In this document: positions 25,134 through 34,355 of the stretch, in pieces
Layout: every line of letters begins with the position of its first letter
Position numbering within the stretch: position 1 is the first letter of the stretch
Assembly: GCF_011064545.1 (NCBI RefSeq)
Contig: NZ_JAAMFG010000034.1
Span: forward strand, 124,001 to 188,000
Direction: 5' to 3'
Origin: Wenzhouxiangella sp. XN24
GTDB lineage: Bacteria; Pseudomonadota; Gammaproteobacteria; Steroidobacterales; XN24
DNA: 64,000 nucleotides
Position numbers and translations under genes: made by a program
The notes under the pieces: generated by a model
What the model saw: only the letters and a program-made list of their open reading frames with translations
Databases searched by the model: none
Told to the model about the DNA's origin: nothing

Positions 25134-25143
25134 GGTAGGTAGA

Positions 25144-25505
25144 TGGTGGAGGCGGCGGGAATCGAACCCGCGTCCGCGAGCCCTCCGCCCGGAGGTCTAC
25201 ATGCTTATTCACGTCTATTGTTTTAACCGATTGCTACCCGACGGACAGGGAAAACAAGCGGCGATCCCTAATGAGATTTAACCGATCGACCTCGGGCAGG
25301 TTTCACGGCGATCTTGTGAGTTATGACGCCTGAAATCTGGTGCTCACAAGCACGCGTCCAGTCAGACGGCACCCTACCGGGTTTTAAGCGGCGAGTGCGT
25401 AGTTGTCGTCGTTGGCAACTAAAGTTTGCAAAGTGTTTTACGAGGTCCCTGCACCTCGGCATGCACCCCGAGTTTTGCGACACACGTCGAAGCCATGTCG
25501 CCCCC
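25144..25505 (-). ncRNA. ssrA: Transfer-messenger RNA (tmRNA)
   Basis: The minus strand begins GGGGGCGACATGGCTTCGAC at 25505 and ends with a T-arm (GGTTCGATTCC) and encoded CCA at 25144, about 362 bases. The acceptor stem pairs GGGGGCG with CGCCTCC and includes the G3-U pair required for alanine charging. The resume codon GCC starts a reading frame at 25416 for the tag A-N-D-D-N-Y-A-L-A-A, ending in TAA at 25384. It rescues stalled ribosomes together with SmpB, encoded about 1 kb away. Confidence 0.95.
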
Positions 25506-25625
25506 GGTCATCAGTACGACCCCAAGTCTACGCCCAAGGTTCCCCTGGCGCCAGCGAGCGGCGCGGTGGCGGGAAACCGGCGCAGGATTTATATTCGCCG
25601 CAAAATAAAACAGGGGAGGGGGACG

Positions 25626-26456
25626 ATGCCTTATCCACGCGCTTACCTGGCGCTTCTGGTGCTGGTCCCGATGATCATCCTGGCTTTCTGGCCGGGGTAC
25701 TTCTCGAGACTGGGAGAAACGCCCTGGACTATTCATGTTCACGGCGTCACCGCGTCCGTCTGGGTCCTTGCGTTGATCGTCCAGAGCTGGGCGATTCATC
25801 GTCGGCAGATCGGTCTCCATCGGACCGTCGGGCGCGCGACTTTCGTCCTCGTGCCCGTCTTTATCGCCGGAGGCCTGCTGGTCCTGCAGAGCATGGCGCA
25901 GGGGACCTTTGGTGGCACTCGCCCGTTTCTGGTCATGTTCGGCCCCGGGCTGGGCGCACTGGACCTGCTCTCGGTGTTGTTTTTTTCGGGTTTCTTCTAT
26001 GCGGCCCTGCGCCACCGCCGCAATGTCCAGCTGCATGCCCGCTACATGCTGGCCACGATCTTGCTCCTGGTGACGCCGATCAGTTCACGGCTGCTGAACG
26101 GTTTTGTGCCGGGACTCAGGATCCAGGGGCCCGAGGACATGCACCTGTTCACCTTGGGGGTCCACCTGGGTAACGCGATGGCACTGGCCGTTGCGTTGGG
26201 CCTGTATTTCGGGGCGCGTCGCCACGGCCGGCCTTTCCTGCTGGCGGCGGTTTTTCTGGTCGCCTCGAGCATCTGCTTCCAGTGGGCGGCGGCCGCCGGC
26301 CCGTGGCTCGTGTTTTTCCGGGCCCTCGGCGAGATGCCCACCGCCGCGCTGCTCGCGGTGGGCCTTGGACTGGGCGCGCTCGTGGTTTACCTCGGATGGC
26401 GCGGCCCACCCAAGGGCGTCGGCAAGCCGCTCGCAGGACCGGTGCCCGGATCCTGA
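25626..26456 (+). CDS. Polytopic membrane protein of unknown function
   Basis: This 276-residue protein has about seven to eight hydrophobic helices. Paired histidines occur at or near helix ends (IHVHGVTAS at about 36-44, GLHRTVGR at about 63-70), and further histidines sit near helices four and five (Q-L-H-A-R-Y, M-H-L-F, G-V-H-L-G). This recalls DUF2306-like or cytochrome-b561-like membrane proteins that could hold heme, but no family is assigned with confidence. AGGGGAGGGGG lies just upstream of the ATG. It is transcribed away from ssrA and converges on smpB. Confidence 0.65.
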   Translation: MPYPRAYLALLVLVPMIILAFWPGYFSRLGETPWTIHVHGVTASVWVLALIVQSWAIHRRQIGLHRTVGRATFVLVPVFIAGGLLVLQSMAQGTFGGTRPFLVMFGPGLGALDLLSVLFFSGFFYAALRHRRNVQLHARYMLATILLLVTPISSRLLNGFVPGLRIQGPEDMHLFTLGVHLGNAMALAVALGLYFGARRHGRPFLLAAVFLVASSICFQWAAAAGPWLVFFRALGEMPTAALLAVGLGLGALVVYLGWRGPPKGVGKPLAGPVPGS

Positions 26457-26506
26457 TTTTTCAGTTACAAAAGGCCTGAAGTAATCATTCCAACTAATTG
26501 TAAATA

Positions 26507-26992
26507 TTACCTTTTAAGGATCCTTGCCTTCTGCCGCTCCCAGTCCCGATCCCGTTCGGTGGCCCGCTTGTCATGCTGCTTCTTGCCCTTGGCCAGGCCG
26601 ATCTCGAGCTTGGCGCGGCCCTGCTTCCAGTACAGCGCCAGCGGCACCATGGTGTAGCCGGCGCGCTCCACCGAGCCGATCAGCCGGTCGATCTCGCGCC
26701 GCTGCAGCAGCAGCTTGCGGCTGCGGCCTGCGTCGGGATGCACGTGGGTAGAGGCGGAGTTCAGCGGCGTGATATTGGCGCCTACCAGCCAGATTTCTCC
26801 CCCGCGGACCACGACATAGGCTTCGGCGATCTGCGCGCGGCCGACACGCAGGCTCTTGACTTCCCAGCCCTCGAGAACCAGCCCGGCTTCGAGCTTTTCC
26901 TCGATAAAATAGTCGTGCCGCGCCTTCTTGTTAAGTGCGATCGTCGATCCCCCGGTGCCGGAGGCGGCCTTTTTCTTCGCGGTGCTCATCAT
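26507..26992 (-). CDS. smpB: SsrA-binding protein SmpB
   Basis: This 161-residue protein has the SmpB beta-barrel core: [12 protein letters not shown], then G-W-E-V-K-S-L-R and [12 protein letters not shown]. The basic C-terminal tail ([20 protein letters not shown]) becomes helical in the ribosome decoding centre. It binds tmRNA and delivers it to stalled ribosomes. The double ATG at 26987-26992 is the likely start; a longer reading frame upstream has no homologous sequence. The first 15 residues ([10 protein letters not shown]) are a low-complexity extension. Confidence 0.95.
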   Translation of the reverse strand: MMSTAKKKAASGTGGSTIALNKKARHDYFIEEKLEAGLVLEGWEVKSLRVGRAQIAEAYVVVRGGEIWLVGANITPLNSASTHVHPDAGRSRKLLLQRREIDRLIGSVERAGYTMVPLALYWKQGRAKLEIGLAKGKKQHDKRATERDRDWERQKARILKR

Positions 26993-27106
26993 GTTTTCCG
27001 GGGTCTGTGATCGCGGTTCGAAAGGGCGCGAGCGGCGTGGTTGTTGCCGCAAGGCCGGATTTAATCCAAAATCGCCGGCCTTTGACAGCGCAGGGTCCCA
27101 CCCGGC

Positions 27107-28495
27107 ATGGCCAAGCGTACATCGCTGCACGGCCTCTGGTCGTCTCGACTGGCCTTCATTCTCGCCGTAAGCGGTTCCGCGGTCGGTCTCGGGAACATAT
27201 GGAAGTTTCCCTACGTCGCGGGCGCGAATGGCGGTGGCGCTTTCGTCCTTTTCTATCTGCTGTGCGTGGCCCTGATCGGCCTGCCCATTATGATGGCAGA
27301 AATCCTCATCGGCCGGCGCGGGCGCCGCAATCCGGTGGCGACGATGCGCATCGTCGGCGAGGAAGAGGGCAGCCGGCCGAGCTGGGCGCTGGTCGGGGTC
27401 ATGGGCGTGATCGCCGGCATCATCATCCTCTCTTTTTATAGCGTCATCGCGGGCTGGTCATTGTCGTATGTCGGCCACGCCGCCCTGAACCGCTTCTCCG
27501 GTGCCGGGGCGGAGGAGGTCAACGCGCTGTTCGGGGGGCTGCTGGCCGACTGGCGGGTACTGGCGTTCTGGCACACCGCGTTCATGATCCTGACGATTTT
27601 CGTGGTCGCCCGGGGTGTCGAACGCGGGCTGGAACGCGCCGTGCGCTTCCTGATGCCTTCGCTGGCCGTCCTGATGGTCGCCTTGCTGGGCTACGCGATG
27701 ATCAACGGCGATTTCCGGGGCGGCGTCAATTTCCTGCTGGAAGCTGATTTTTCCAAGCTGACGGGGGACGCCATGCTCGCGGCCCTGGGACAGGCGTTCT
27801 TCAGCCTCAGCATAGGCATGGGCGCGATCATGGCGTATGGCGCCTACCTGCCGGAGGGCACCTCGATCACCAACACGTCGATCTCGGTGGTGCTCGCGGA
27901 TACGGGTATGGCGTTGCTCGCCGGCCTGGCGATCTTCCCCATCGTTTTTGCGCACGGTCTCGATCCGGGCGCCGGGCCGGGCCTCATTTTCCAGACCCTG
28001 CCGCTGGCGTTCGGCAACATGGCGGGCGGGCACGTGTTCGGCCTGCTCTTCTTTATCCTGCTCACCTTTGCGGCGTGGACCTCGTCCATCGGCCTCATCG
28101 AGCCGGCGGTGGCCTGGGCGGTGGAGACACGGGGCCGGAGTCGTCCGGCCTCGGCGATCGCCATCGGCGTCGTGATCTGGCTCCTGGGGTTCCTGACAAT
28201 CCTGTCCTTCAACGAACTGGCGGATTTCAGGGTGCTGGGCCGCACCTTGTTCGAGAACCTCGATCACCTCTCCAGCAATATCCTGTTGCCGCTCGGCGGC
28301 CTGTTCATCACCATCTTCGCCGGCTGGGTGATGGCCAAGACATCGACATCGGACGAACTGGACATCGGCACCGGCGGATTGTTCAGCCTCTGGCGTTTCC
28401 TGGCGCGCTGGGTGGCGCCCGTCGCCGTGCTGTTGGTGTTTCTGCACGCCACCGGGTTGCTGGGATGGTTCGGGCTGGCGGGGTCCGCGGGATGA
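27107..28495 (+). CDS. NSS-family sodium-dependent transporter
   Basis: This is a 462-residue protein with about 11-12 transmembrane helices. The first helix contains the family signature [20 protein letters not shown], which holds the sodium and substrate site of LeuT-type transporters. F-F-S-L-S-I-G-M-G and the later [10 protein letters not shown] further support the family. It would import an amino acid or related solute with sodium. It ends in an ATGA overlap with rnfH, and sits where many gammaproteobacteria carry ratA between smpB and rnfH. The substrate is unknown. Confidence 0.9.
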   Translation: MAKRTSLHGLWSSRLAFILAVSGSAVGLGNIWKFPYVAGANGGGAFVLFYLLCVALIGLPIMMAEILIGRRGRRNPVATMRIVGEEEGSRPSWALVGVMGVIAGIIILSFYSVIAGWSLSYVGHAALNRFSGAGAEEVNALFGGLLADWRVLAFWHTAFMILTIFVVARGVERGLERAVRFLMPSLAVLMVALLGYAMINGDFRGGVNFLLEADFSKLTGDAMLAALGQAFFSLSIGMGAIMAYGAYLPEGTSITNTSISVVLADTGMALLAGLAIFPIVFAHGLDPGAGPGLIFQTLPLAFGNMAGGHVFGLLFFILLTFAAWTSSIGLIEPAVAWAVETRGRSRPASAIAIGVVIWLLGFLTILSFNELADFRVLGRTLFENLDHLSSNILLPLGGLFITIFAGWVMAKTSTSDELDIGTGGLFSLWRFLARWVAPVAVLLVFLHATGLLGWFGLAGSAG

Positions 28496-28824
28496 CCGGC
28501 CCGGACGAGACCATCGAGGTCGAAGTGGCTTACGCCCGGCCCGAGCGACAGTTGATCCTGGCGGTCGAGGTGCCGCGGGGGACCAGTGCCGCGGAGGCAG
28601 TGCGGCTGTCGGGCATCGAGGAGAAGTTTCCCGAGATCGACCTCGGCTCGCAGCGGCTGGGCATCTTCGGCAAGTTGTGCAAGGCGGACAGGGAGCTCAA
28701 TCCCGGCGACCGGGTCGAAATTTACCGGCCCTTGCTTGCCGATCCACGGGCTGCGCGGCGCGAGCTGGCGGCGGCCGGCAAGAGCATGGGCAAGGGTGGT
28801 CGCGACGAACCTGCAGAGCGCTAG
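28492..28824 (+). CDS. rnfH: RnfH/RatB family protein
   Basis: This 110-residue protein has a ubiquitin-like beta-grasp core: V-E-V-A-Y-A-R-P-E-R-Q, then S-G-I-E-E-K-F-P-E-I-D and G-I-F-G-K-L-C-K, ending in P-G-D-R-V-E-I-Y-R-P-L. This fits the RnfH/UPF0125 family. It may act in a toxin-antitoxin pair (RatAB) or with Rnf complexes, but its role is not well established; no ratA is seen nearby. The start overlaps the transporter stop, and the gene converges on bamE with an eight-base gap. Confidence 0.88.
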   Translation: MTGPDETIEVEVAYARPERQLILAVEVPRGTSAAEAVRLSGIEEKFPEIDLGSQRLGIFGKLCKADRELNPGDRVEIYRPLLADPRAARRELAAAGKSMGKGGRDEPAER

Positions 28825-28833
28825 CGGCTGCGC

Positions 28834-29202
28834 TCAGGCGTCGTAGAAGGGTTCCGGCTTCTCCGCGAGTTCGTCCTCGCGCTCGATCCGGCTCACCCGG
28901 CCATCCTCGAACCAGACCGTCAGGCGGCTGCTGATTTCCTCGCGGCTGCGGCCCACCTTGAAATAGAACACGTAGTCCCAGCGCGCGCTGTTGAACGGAT
29001 CCGCCACCATCGGTGTGCCGATCAGGAAGCGAACCTGGCTCTGGGTCATGCCCACTTCCAGCTGGTCCACATCCTTCGCTTCGAGGTAGTTACCCTGCTG
29101 GATATTCATCCGGTAGGGACGCAGCGAGAAATCCTTGACGGCTGCGCAACCGGTCAGCAGTACGATGACGGTGAGCACGAAAAGGCGGCTTGGCTGGAGC
29201 AT
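28834..29202 (-). CDS. bamE: Outer-membrane assembly lipoprotein BamE
   Basis: This 122-residue lipoprotein has a lipobox (L-L-T-G-C) after a short signal peptide. The BamE core follows: the Y-R-M-N-I-Q-Q-G-N-Y motif, V-G-M-T-Q-S-Q-V-R-F-L-I-G-T-P and D-P-F-N-S-A-R-W-D-Y. It is the small subunit of the BAM machine that inserts beta-barrel proteins, here presumably including the heme receptor. It is divergent from fur, as in many gammaproteobacteria. Confidence 0.95.
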   Translation of the reverse strand: MLQPSRLFVLTVIVLLTGCAAVKDFSLRPYRMNIQQGNYLEAKDVDQLEVGMTQSQVRFLIGTPMVADPFNSARWDYVFYFKVGRSREEISSRLTVWFEDGRVSRIEREDELAEKPEPFYDA

Positions 29203-29216
29203 GGGAACCCGAACAG

Positions 29217-29246
29217 TTGGAGTGGACAGCGAGCGTAGGCGATAAT
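29217..29246 (+). promoter_or_regulatory. Possible sigma-70 promoter of fur
   Basis: TTGGAG (29217-29222) and GATAAT (29241-29246) are separated by 18 bases and lie 39 bases before the fur ATG. It is a reasonable but unproven match to the housekeeping consensus. Confidence 0.35.
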
Positions 29247-29284
29247 AACAGAAGACCGGTCAACGCTCGCCTCGGGAGGCGCTC

Positions 29285-29716
29285 ATGGAATCCAAGGAAC
29301 TCAGGAAAGTCGGGCTGAAAGTCACGTTGCCACGGCTGAAGATTCTCGAGATTCTCGAGGCTAACCCCCAGCGGCACATGAGTGCCGAGGATGTCTACAA
29401 GCACTTGCTGGATTCGGATGCGGAGATCGGCCTTGCGACGGTTTATCGCGTCCTCACGCAGTTCGAGGCTGCCGGCCTGGTGCGACGACACAATTTCGAG
29501 GGCGGCAGCGCCGTCTTCGAGATGGACGACGGCGCACACCACGACCATATCATCTGCCAGCAGTGCGGCTACGTGGAGGAGTTCGTGGATCAGGTGATCG
29601 AGGCGCGCCAGGACGTGGCGGCCGCCGCCCACGGTTTCACCGTGGCCGACCATTCGCTGGTGATCTACGGCAACTGCACGCGCAAGAACTGTCCGAATCT
29701 CAACGACACCGACTGA
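29285..29716 (+). CDS. fur: Ferric uptake regulator Fur
   Basis: This 143-residue regulator has an N-terminal winged helix (V-T-L-P-R-L-K-I-L-E-I-L, then L-A-T-V-Y-R-V-L-T-Q-F) and the metal-binding stretch H-H-D-H-I-I-C-Q-Q-C-G, followed by a C-terminal N-C-T-R-K-N-C. It represses iron genes when Fe(II) is bound, and is the natural regulator for the heme locus at 191-9862. GGGAGG lies just upstream of the start. It is divergent from bamE. Confidence 0.96.
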   Translation: MESKELRKVGLKVTLPRLKILEILEANPQRHMSAEDVYKHLLDSDAEIGLATVYRVLTQFEAAGLVRRHNFEGGSAVFEMDDGAHHDHIICQQCGYVEEFVDQVIEARQDVAAAAHGFTVADHSLVIYGNCTRKNCPNLNDTD

Positions 29717-29760
29717 CCTTGAGCCGAGGAGCGGCGGGACGCTCAGTCGCGACCGGCTCC

Positions 29761-31437
29761 TCAGTCACGGCTGGCCCGCTTACGCATTTCCCGGGCGTGA
29801 GCGCGCGTCGTGCCGGTGATCTCGACCCCGCCCAGCATGCGCGCGAGCTCTTCCACCTTTTCTTTTTCCGTCAATGGTTTGAGGTTCGTTCTGGTGGTCT
29901 CCCCATCAGTCAACTTGGCCACCCTGAGGTGGTGATCCGCCTGGCTCGCGACCTGCGGGAGATGCGTAACGCACAGTACCTGGGCGCGTGTACCAAGCTC
30001 GGCAAGCCGGCGGCCGACGATTTCCGCCACGCCACCGCCGATGCCTGCATCGACCTCGTCGAACACCATCACGGGCGTCGGCTGGGCGCTCCTGGCCGCC
30101 ACCTGGATCGCGAGGCTGATGCGTGACAGCTCGCCGCCGGAGGCCACCCGCGCGACGGGCGCGGGTGGCTGGCCGGGGTTGGCGCTCACCAGGAACTCGA
30201 TGTTGTCGAGGCCGTGCGCCGCGCACGGGCCTTCGGCGTCGTGTTCGACGGCCACGACGAATCGCCCCCCGGGCATCCCCAGCTGGTGCATCAGCGCCGT
30301 GACCTGGGTGGAGAGCGTCTCTGCGACTTCGGCTCGCGCCGCGCCGAGTTTCGCGGCGGCCTGCCGGTAGCTTGCCTCGGCCGCTGCCAGCCGTTCCGCC
30401 GAGCGTCCCAGGCGGACCTCGGCCTCCTCCAGGGTTTCGATCTCGGCGGCCAGGTCAGACTGGCGGCCGGACAGCTCGTCGGGTGCGACCTGGTGCTTGT
30501 GGGCCAGCGCCTTGATGCCTTCGAGCCGCGCCTGGACGACATCGAGCCGTGCCGGGTCCATTTCGATTCCGCCAAGGTAGCGACGCAGTTCCGTGGCGGC
30601 CTCGGCCAGCTGGATCTCGGCTTCGGCGAGAAGGCGCTGCGGACCCGCCAGGCGGGCATCGAAATCGGCCAGTTCCGCCAGTGATTCCGCTGCGCGCGCG
30701 ACCGCGTCGTGGGCGGCCCCCGCATCTGCCTCGTAGACCAGTTCGAGCGCGGCTCCGGCACCTTCGGCCAGCCTGCCGGCATTGGCGAGCCGCGAGAACT
30801 CTGCCTCCAGCTCGCCAGCTTCACCCGCCACCGGGGCGAACGCCTCCAGCTCCCGGAACTGGTAACGCAGCAGGTCGAGGCGTTGTTCCCGTTCCCGGCC
30901 GGCGCCTTCCAGCTGGCGGCGTTCGGCCAGCGCCTCGCGCCAGTCCTGCCACGCTGCTTCCAGTTGTCCCAGTGGTTCCTTATCCGTGAGCCGGGCATCG
31001 AGGAGCTCACGCTGCGCGGCCGGCTGCGCCAGCGACTGGTGCTCGTGCTGGCCATGGATCTCGACCAGCCGTTCACCGAGTTCGCGCAGCGTCTGCAGGG
31101 TCGTCGGACTGCCGTTGATCCAGGCGCGGGACCGCCCCTCCGCGCCGATCACGCGGCGCAGGACGCATTCGTCGTCCGCGTCGAGTTCGTGCTCAGCCAG
31201 CCAGGCGGCGGCCCCGGGCAAATCACCGAGCTCGAAGCTCGCCGTGATCTCGGCCCGCTCGGCACCATGGCGCACGGCGCTCGCATCTGCACGATCACCG
31301 AGGACCAGTCCCAGCGCATCGACCAGGATCGACTTGCCCGCGCCGGTTTCACCGGTCAAAACGGTCATTCCCGCCCCGAGCTCGAGGGATACGGCGTCGA
31401 TGATCGCGAAGTCGCGGACCGAGATGGCAGACAACAT
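29761..31437 (-). CDS. recN: DNA repair protein RecN
   Basis: This 558-residue SMC-like ATPase has Walker A G-E-T-G-A-G-K-S (about 29-36) and long central coiled coils. The signature V-A-S-G-G-E-L-S-R-I-S-L-A-I-Q is followed by Walker B V-M-V-F-D-E-V-D-A-G-I-G-G. RecN acts in double-strand break repair. It is next to nadK on the same strand with only nine bases between them, the common gammaproteobacterial arrangement. Confidence 0.95.
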   Translation of the reverse strand: MLSAISVRDFAIIDAVSLELGAGMTVLTGETGAGKSILVDALGLVLGDRADASAVRHGAERAEITASFELGDLPGAAAWLAEHELDADDECVLRRVIGAEGRSRAWINGSPTTLQTLRELGERLVEIHGQHEHQSLAQPAAQRELLDARLTDKEPLGQLEAAWQDWREALAERRQLEGAGREREQRLDLLRYQFRELEAFAPVAGEAGELEAEFSRLANAGRLAEGAGAALELVYEADAGAAHDAVARAAESLAELADFDARLAGPQRLLAEAEIQLAEAATELRRYLGGIEMDPARLDVVQARLEGIKALAHKHQVAPDELSGRQSDLAAEIETLEEAEVRLGRSAERLAAAEASYRQAAAKLGAARAEVAETLSTQVTALMHQLGMPGGRFVVAVEHDAEGPCAAHGLDNIEFLVSANPGQPPAPVARVASGGELSRISLAIQVAARSAQPTPVMVFDEVDAGIGGGVAEIVGRRLAELGTRAQVLCVTHLPQVASQADHHLRVAKLTDGETTRTNLKPLTEKEKVEELARMLGGVEITGTTRAHAREMRKRASRD

Positions 31438-31446
31438 GAGCGGCGT

Positions 31447-32355
31447 TCAGCCTTCGCCGACGCCGTCGTAACGGCTCTGGCTGCCGCGTCCCCAGTGGAG
31501 CTTGGAGCGCAGCAGGCGAAAGTAATCGTACCCGCGCGGGTGGATGAGCACCACGCGTTCCTCGGCCGCCCGCACCAGCAGGCGTTGTCCGGCCGTCAGT
31601 TCGCCGAGCGGCTGGCCGTCGCAGGAGACTTCGGCGCGCGTGTCGGGGCGCTCCAGTACGCGGACCTCGATGCGTGCATCGTTGCGGATCACGATGGGGC
31701 GGTCCGAGAGGGTATGCGGGCAGATCGGCACGAGCGTGATGGCTTCGAGCGAGGGGTGGATGATCGGGCCGCCGCCGGACAGCGCATACGCGGTGGAGCC
31801 GGTCGGTGTGGCGATGACGAGCCCGTCACCGCCGTGGGTGTTGACGTAGACGCCGTCGATCCAGTTTTCGAAATCCAGCATGCGTCCCGTGTCGCGTTTC
31901 TGCAGCACGACGTCGTTGAGCGCCAGGGCGCGTCGCGGGGTGTCCTCACCGTTGGCGACGACGGCCTCGAGCATCAGGCGGTGTTCCTCCTCGAAGTCCC
32001 CGCCGAGCACCTCGTCCAACCGGCGCAGCATCTCGCCCGGCGTGATATCGGCGAGAAACCCCAGTCGGCCGCGGTTGATGCCGAGCAGCGGCACGTCTTT
32101 GCCTGCCACCAGCCGGGAGGCGTAGAGCATGGTGCCGTCGCCCCCGATGGCGACGACGAGTTCGGCCACGTCGGACCACTCGCCCTCGGGCAGGGGCTCG
32201 GTGTCGCCGGCAGGAAAATCCGGATGCACTGCCGGATCGAGCAATACCCTGGTGCCTTTCGCGGCAAGGTGCCGCGCAAGTATCAGCATCGAGTCTCCGA
32301 CGCGCGGGTCCCGGTGTTTTCCTGTCAGTGCGATCGTCTGGAATCGTCGACTCAT
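31447..32355 (-). CDS. nadK: NAD kinase
   Basis: This 302-residue kinase makes NADP from NAD using ATP or polyphosphate. It has GGDGT (71-75), the NAD-contacting L-N-D-V-V-L-Q-K-R and a P-T-G-S-T-A-Y-A-L-S-G-G-G-P motif. The ATG at 32353-32355 (MSRRFQTIAL) was chosen because homologues begin here; an upstream in-frame ATG adds 17 arginine-rich residues. It is divergent from hrcA. Confidence 0.94.
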   Translation of the reverse strand: MSRRFQTIALTGKHRDPRVGDSMLILARHLAAKGTRVLLDPAVHPDFPAGDTEPLPEGEWSDVAELVVAIGGDGTMLYASRLVAGKDVPLLGINRGRLGFLADITPGEMLRRLDEVLGGDFEEEHRLMLEAVVANGEDTPRRALALNDVVLQKRDTGRMLDFENWIDGVYVNTHGGDGLVIATPTGSTAYALSGGGPIIHPSLEAITLVPICPHTLSDRPIVIRNDARIEVRVLERPDTRAEVSCDGQPLGELTAGQRLLVRAAEERVVLIHPRGYDYFRLLRSKLHWGRGSQSRYDGVGEG

Positions 32356-32498
32356 GCAGTGTCCATGTCCGTCACGGGGCCGCGTTCTTGTAGCACGAAG
32401 CCGCAAGGCGGGCCAGCGCCCGAATCGCGCGGGGGCGCGCAGATATCATCTTCAAGTCGCCCGGAGGGACTGTCGCGATGGCGCCACGGCACTTTGCC

Positions 32499-32528
32499 TT
32501 GACACTGCGGAATCGCGGTTGCTAGCTT
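32499..32528 (+). promoter_or_regulatory. Possible sigma-70 promoter of hrcA
   Basis: TTGACA (32499-32504) and TAGCTT (32523-32528) are 18 bases apart, about 55 bases before the hrcA ATG. No CIRCE inverted repeat (TTAGCACTC-N9-GAGTGCTAA) is visible in the 227-base nadK-hrcA region. Confidence 0.4.
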
Positions 32529-32582
32529 GGCGAGTCATCTGCGCCGCGGCGCAAGGCCCGTGCTTGCGGCGCCGGAGAAACC

Positions 32583-33641
32583 ATGTCCAATCGATCGGTT
32601 GAGGCGGAACTGTCGGATCGTGCCCGGCACCTGCTCAAGGTGCTGGTGGAGCGCTATATCCGCGACGGCCAGCCGGTCGGCTCGCGGACCCTGTCGAAGG
32701 ACTCCGGTCTCGACCTGTCGCCCGCCACGATCCGCAACGTGATGGCGGACCTGGAGGAAATGGGTCTTGTCGTGGCGCCGCACACCTCCGCCGGACGCGT
32801 GCCGACCCCGAAAGGAATCCGGCTGTTCGTCGATGCGCTGTTGAAGGTGCAGCCGCTGTCCGATGCCGCAATTCGCCGTCTCCAGGCGGAGATGGACGCG
32901 GTACGCACGGGTGACGGTGACATGGTGGGTTCGGCCTCGTCGTTGCTCTCGGCCCTCACACGGATGGCCGGCGTGGTGACGGTACCGCGCCGCAGCCACT
33001 CCTCGTTGCGCCAGATCGAGTTCCTGCCGCTGTCGGATCGCCGGGTGCTCGCCATCCTGGTCATCGACGAGAAAGAGGTGCAGAACCGCATCATTCACAT
33101 GGACCGGGACTACAGCAGCGACGAGTTGCGCGAGGCGGCGAATTATCTCAATGAGCAGTTTGCCGGCCAGTCGCTGACCAGCGTCCGGGAGAAACTGCTT
33201 GCCGAGCTCGCCGATACCCGCGAAACCATGAACAGCATGATGGTCGGTGCGATCAGCATGGCGCGCCAGGCTTTCGAGACGGTCAAGGATCCCGCCCAGG
33301 GCTTCGTGCTGGCCGGCGAGACCAACCTGATGCAGTTCGCGGAACTGTCGAACGTCGAGCGGCTCCGCAGCCTGTTCGAGGCCTTCGCCAAGCAGCGCGA
33401 CATCCTGCATCTGCTGGACCAGTGCCTGGCGGCGGAAAGCCTGCAGATTTTCATCGGCGAGGAATCCGGCTACCGCATCCTGGAATCGGTCAGCGTGGTC
33501 GCCAGCCCGTACTCGGTAGGCGACGAGGTCGTGGGCGTGCTCGGGGTGATCGGACCGACCCGCATGGCGTATGACCGGATCATCCCGATCGTCGACATCA
33601 CGGCGCGGCTGCTGGGGTCGGCCTTGAATTCCCGGGACTAG
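32583..33641 (+). CDS. hrcA: Heat-inducible transcription repressor HrcA
   Basis: This 352-residue repressor has an N-terminal winged helix: L-V-E-R-Y-I-R-D-G-Q-P-V-G-S-R-T-L, then L-S-P-A-T-I-R-N-V-M-A-D-L-E, followed by the H-T-S-A-G-R-V-P-T turn. A GAF-like domain follows and ends in G-P-T-R-M-A-Y-D-R-I-I-P. HrcA normally binds CIRCE elements to repress chaperone genes and depends on GroE. It heads hrcA-grpE-dnaK-dnaJ; GGAG lies upstream of the ATG. No CIRCE is seen in this window. Confidence 0.94.
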   Translation: MSNRSVEAELSDRARHLLKVLVERYIRDGQPVGSRTLSKDSGLDLSPATIRNVMADLEEMGLVVAPHTSAGRVPTPKGIRLFVDALLKVQPLSDAAIRRLQAEMDAVRTGDGDMVGSASSLLSALTRMAGVVTVPRRSHSSLRQIEFLPLSDRRVLAILVIDEKEVQNRIIHMDRDYSSDELREAANYLNEQFAGQSLTSVREKLLAELADTRETMNSMMVGAISMARQAFETVKDPAQGFVLAGETNLMQFAELSNVERLRSLFEAFAKQRDILHLLDQCLAAESLQIFIGEESGYRILESVSVVASPYSVGDEVVGVLGVIGPTRMAYDRIIPIVDITARLLGSALNSRD

Positions 33642-33747
33642 GCCCCAGATAAGGCGCAGGACGCCAACAGGCACACTGAAGACAACTGGACACACTTGCG
33701 GCGGTCGCGCGGCGGCTGGCGCTTTTCCGAGCATGGAGAACAGGTCA

Positions 33748-34314
33748 ATGGGCGAGACGGACAGGGATACGGCGGCGGCCGGCCCGGGCGCGGCGGCCGA
33801 GGGCGCTGAGGGGTCGGAACAGCGACAGGCCGGCGAGCCTGACCTGAGCATCGAGGCACGCCTCGAGCGGGCCGAAAACGCGGCCGCGGATTTCCGTGAG
33901 CAGTTCCTGCGCACCGCCGCCGAACTGGAAAACGTCCGACGTCGCGCGGCGCGGGACGTCGAAAGCGCCCGGCGATACGGCGTCGAGCGCTTCGCCCGGG
34001 AAATGCTGGCCGTCGTGGACAGTCTCGAGATCGGGCTCGAGTCCGCGCGCGGCGCGGGGGAGAGCGGTGCCGTGGCCGAGGGCATGGATGCCACGTTGCG
34101 GCTGCTGGTTTCGGCGCTGGAGAAATTCGACGTGACCCCGATCGAGGCACTCGGCGCGCCCTTCGACCCGGATGCACACGAGGCGATCATGACCCAGCCC
34201 TCGTCGGAGGCCGAGCCGGATACGGTCATCGGCGTGATCCAGCAGGGTTTCCGGATCCACGACCGGCTGTTGCGCCCGGCGCGGGTGATCGTGGCGCGCG
34301 CGCCCGACGCCTGA
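33748..34314 (+). CDS. grpE: Nucleotide exchange factor GrpE
   Basis: This GrpE of about 188 residues releases ADP from DnaK. The N-terminal coiled coil ([14 protein letters not shown], then [10 protein letters not shown]) leads to the C-terminal beta domain with H-E-A-I-M-T-Q-P and [19 protein letters not shown]. An ATG five codons upstream (33733) is possible; the one at 33748 has GGAG nine bases ahead and is preferred. It lies between hrcA and dnaK. Confidence 0.94.
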   Translation: MGETDRDTAAAGPGAAAEGAEGSEQRQAGEPDLSIEARLERAENAAADFREQFLRTAAELENVRRRAARDVESARRYGVERFAREMLAVVDSLEIGLESARGAGESGAVAEGMDATLRLLVSALEKFDVTPIEALGAPFDPDAHEAIMTQPSSEAEPDTVIGVIQQGFRIHDRLLRPARVIVARAPDA

Positions 34315-34327
34315 TGCACCGCGGGCC

Positions 34328-34355
34328 CTTGAAAGTGCGGATCGGGCCCCCATGT
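34328..34355 (+). promoter_or_regulatory. Sigma-32 heat-shock promoter of dnaK
   Basis: CTTGAAA (34328-34334) and CCCCATGT (34348-34355), 13 bases apart, match the RpoH consensus CTTGAAA/CCCCATNT almost perfectly. Transcription would start near 34361, about 50 bases before dnaK. This rules out an in-frame ATG at 34352 as the dnaK start, because that ATG is part of the -10 element. Confidence 0.8.

Noticed and set aside
22158-25143. Prophage or integrative element anchored at ssrA
   Set aside because: No integrase, phage gene or second copy of the ssrA 3' end was seen in the window.
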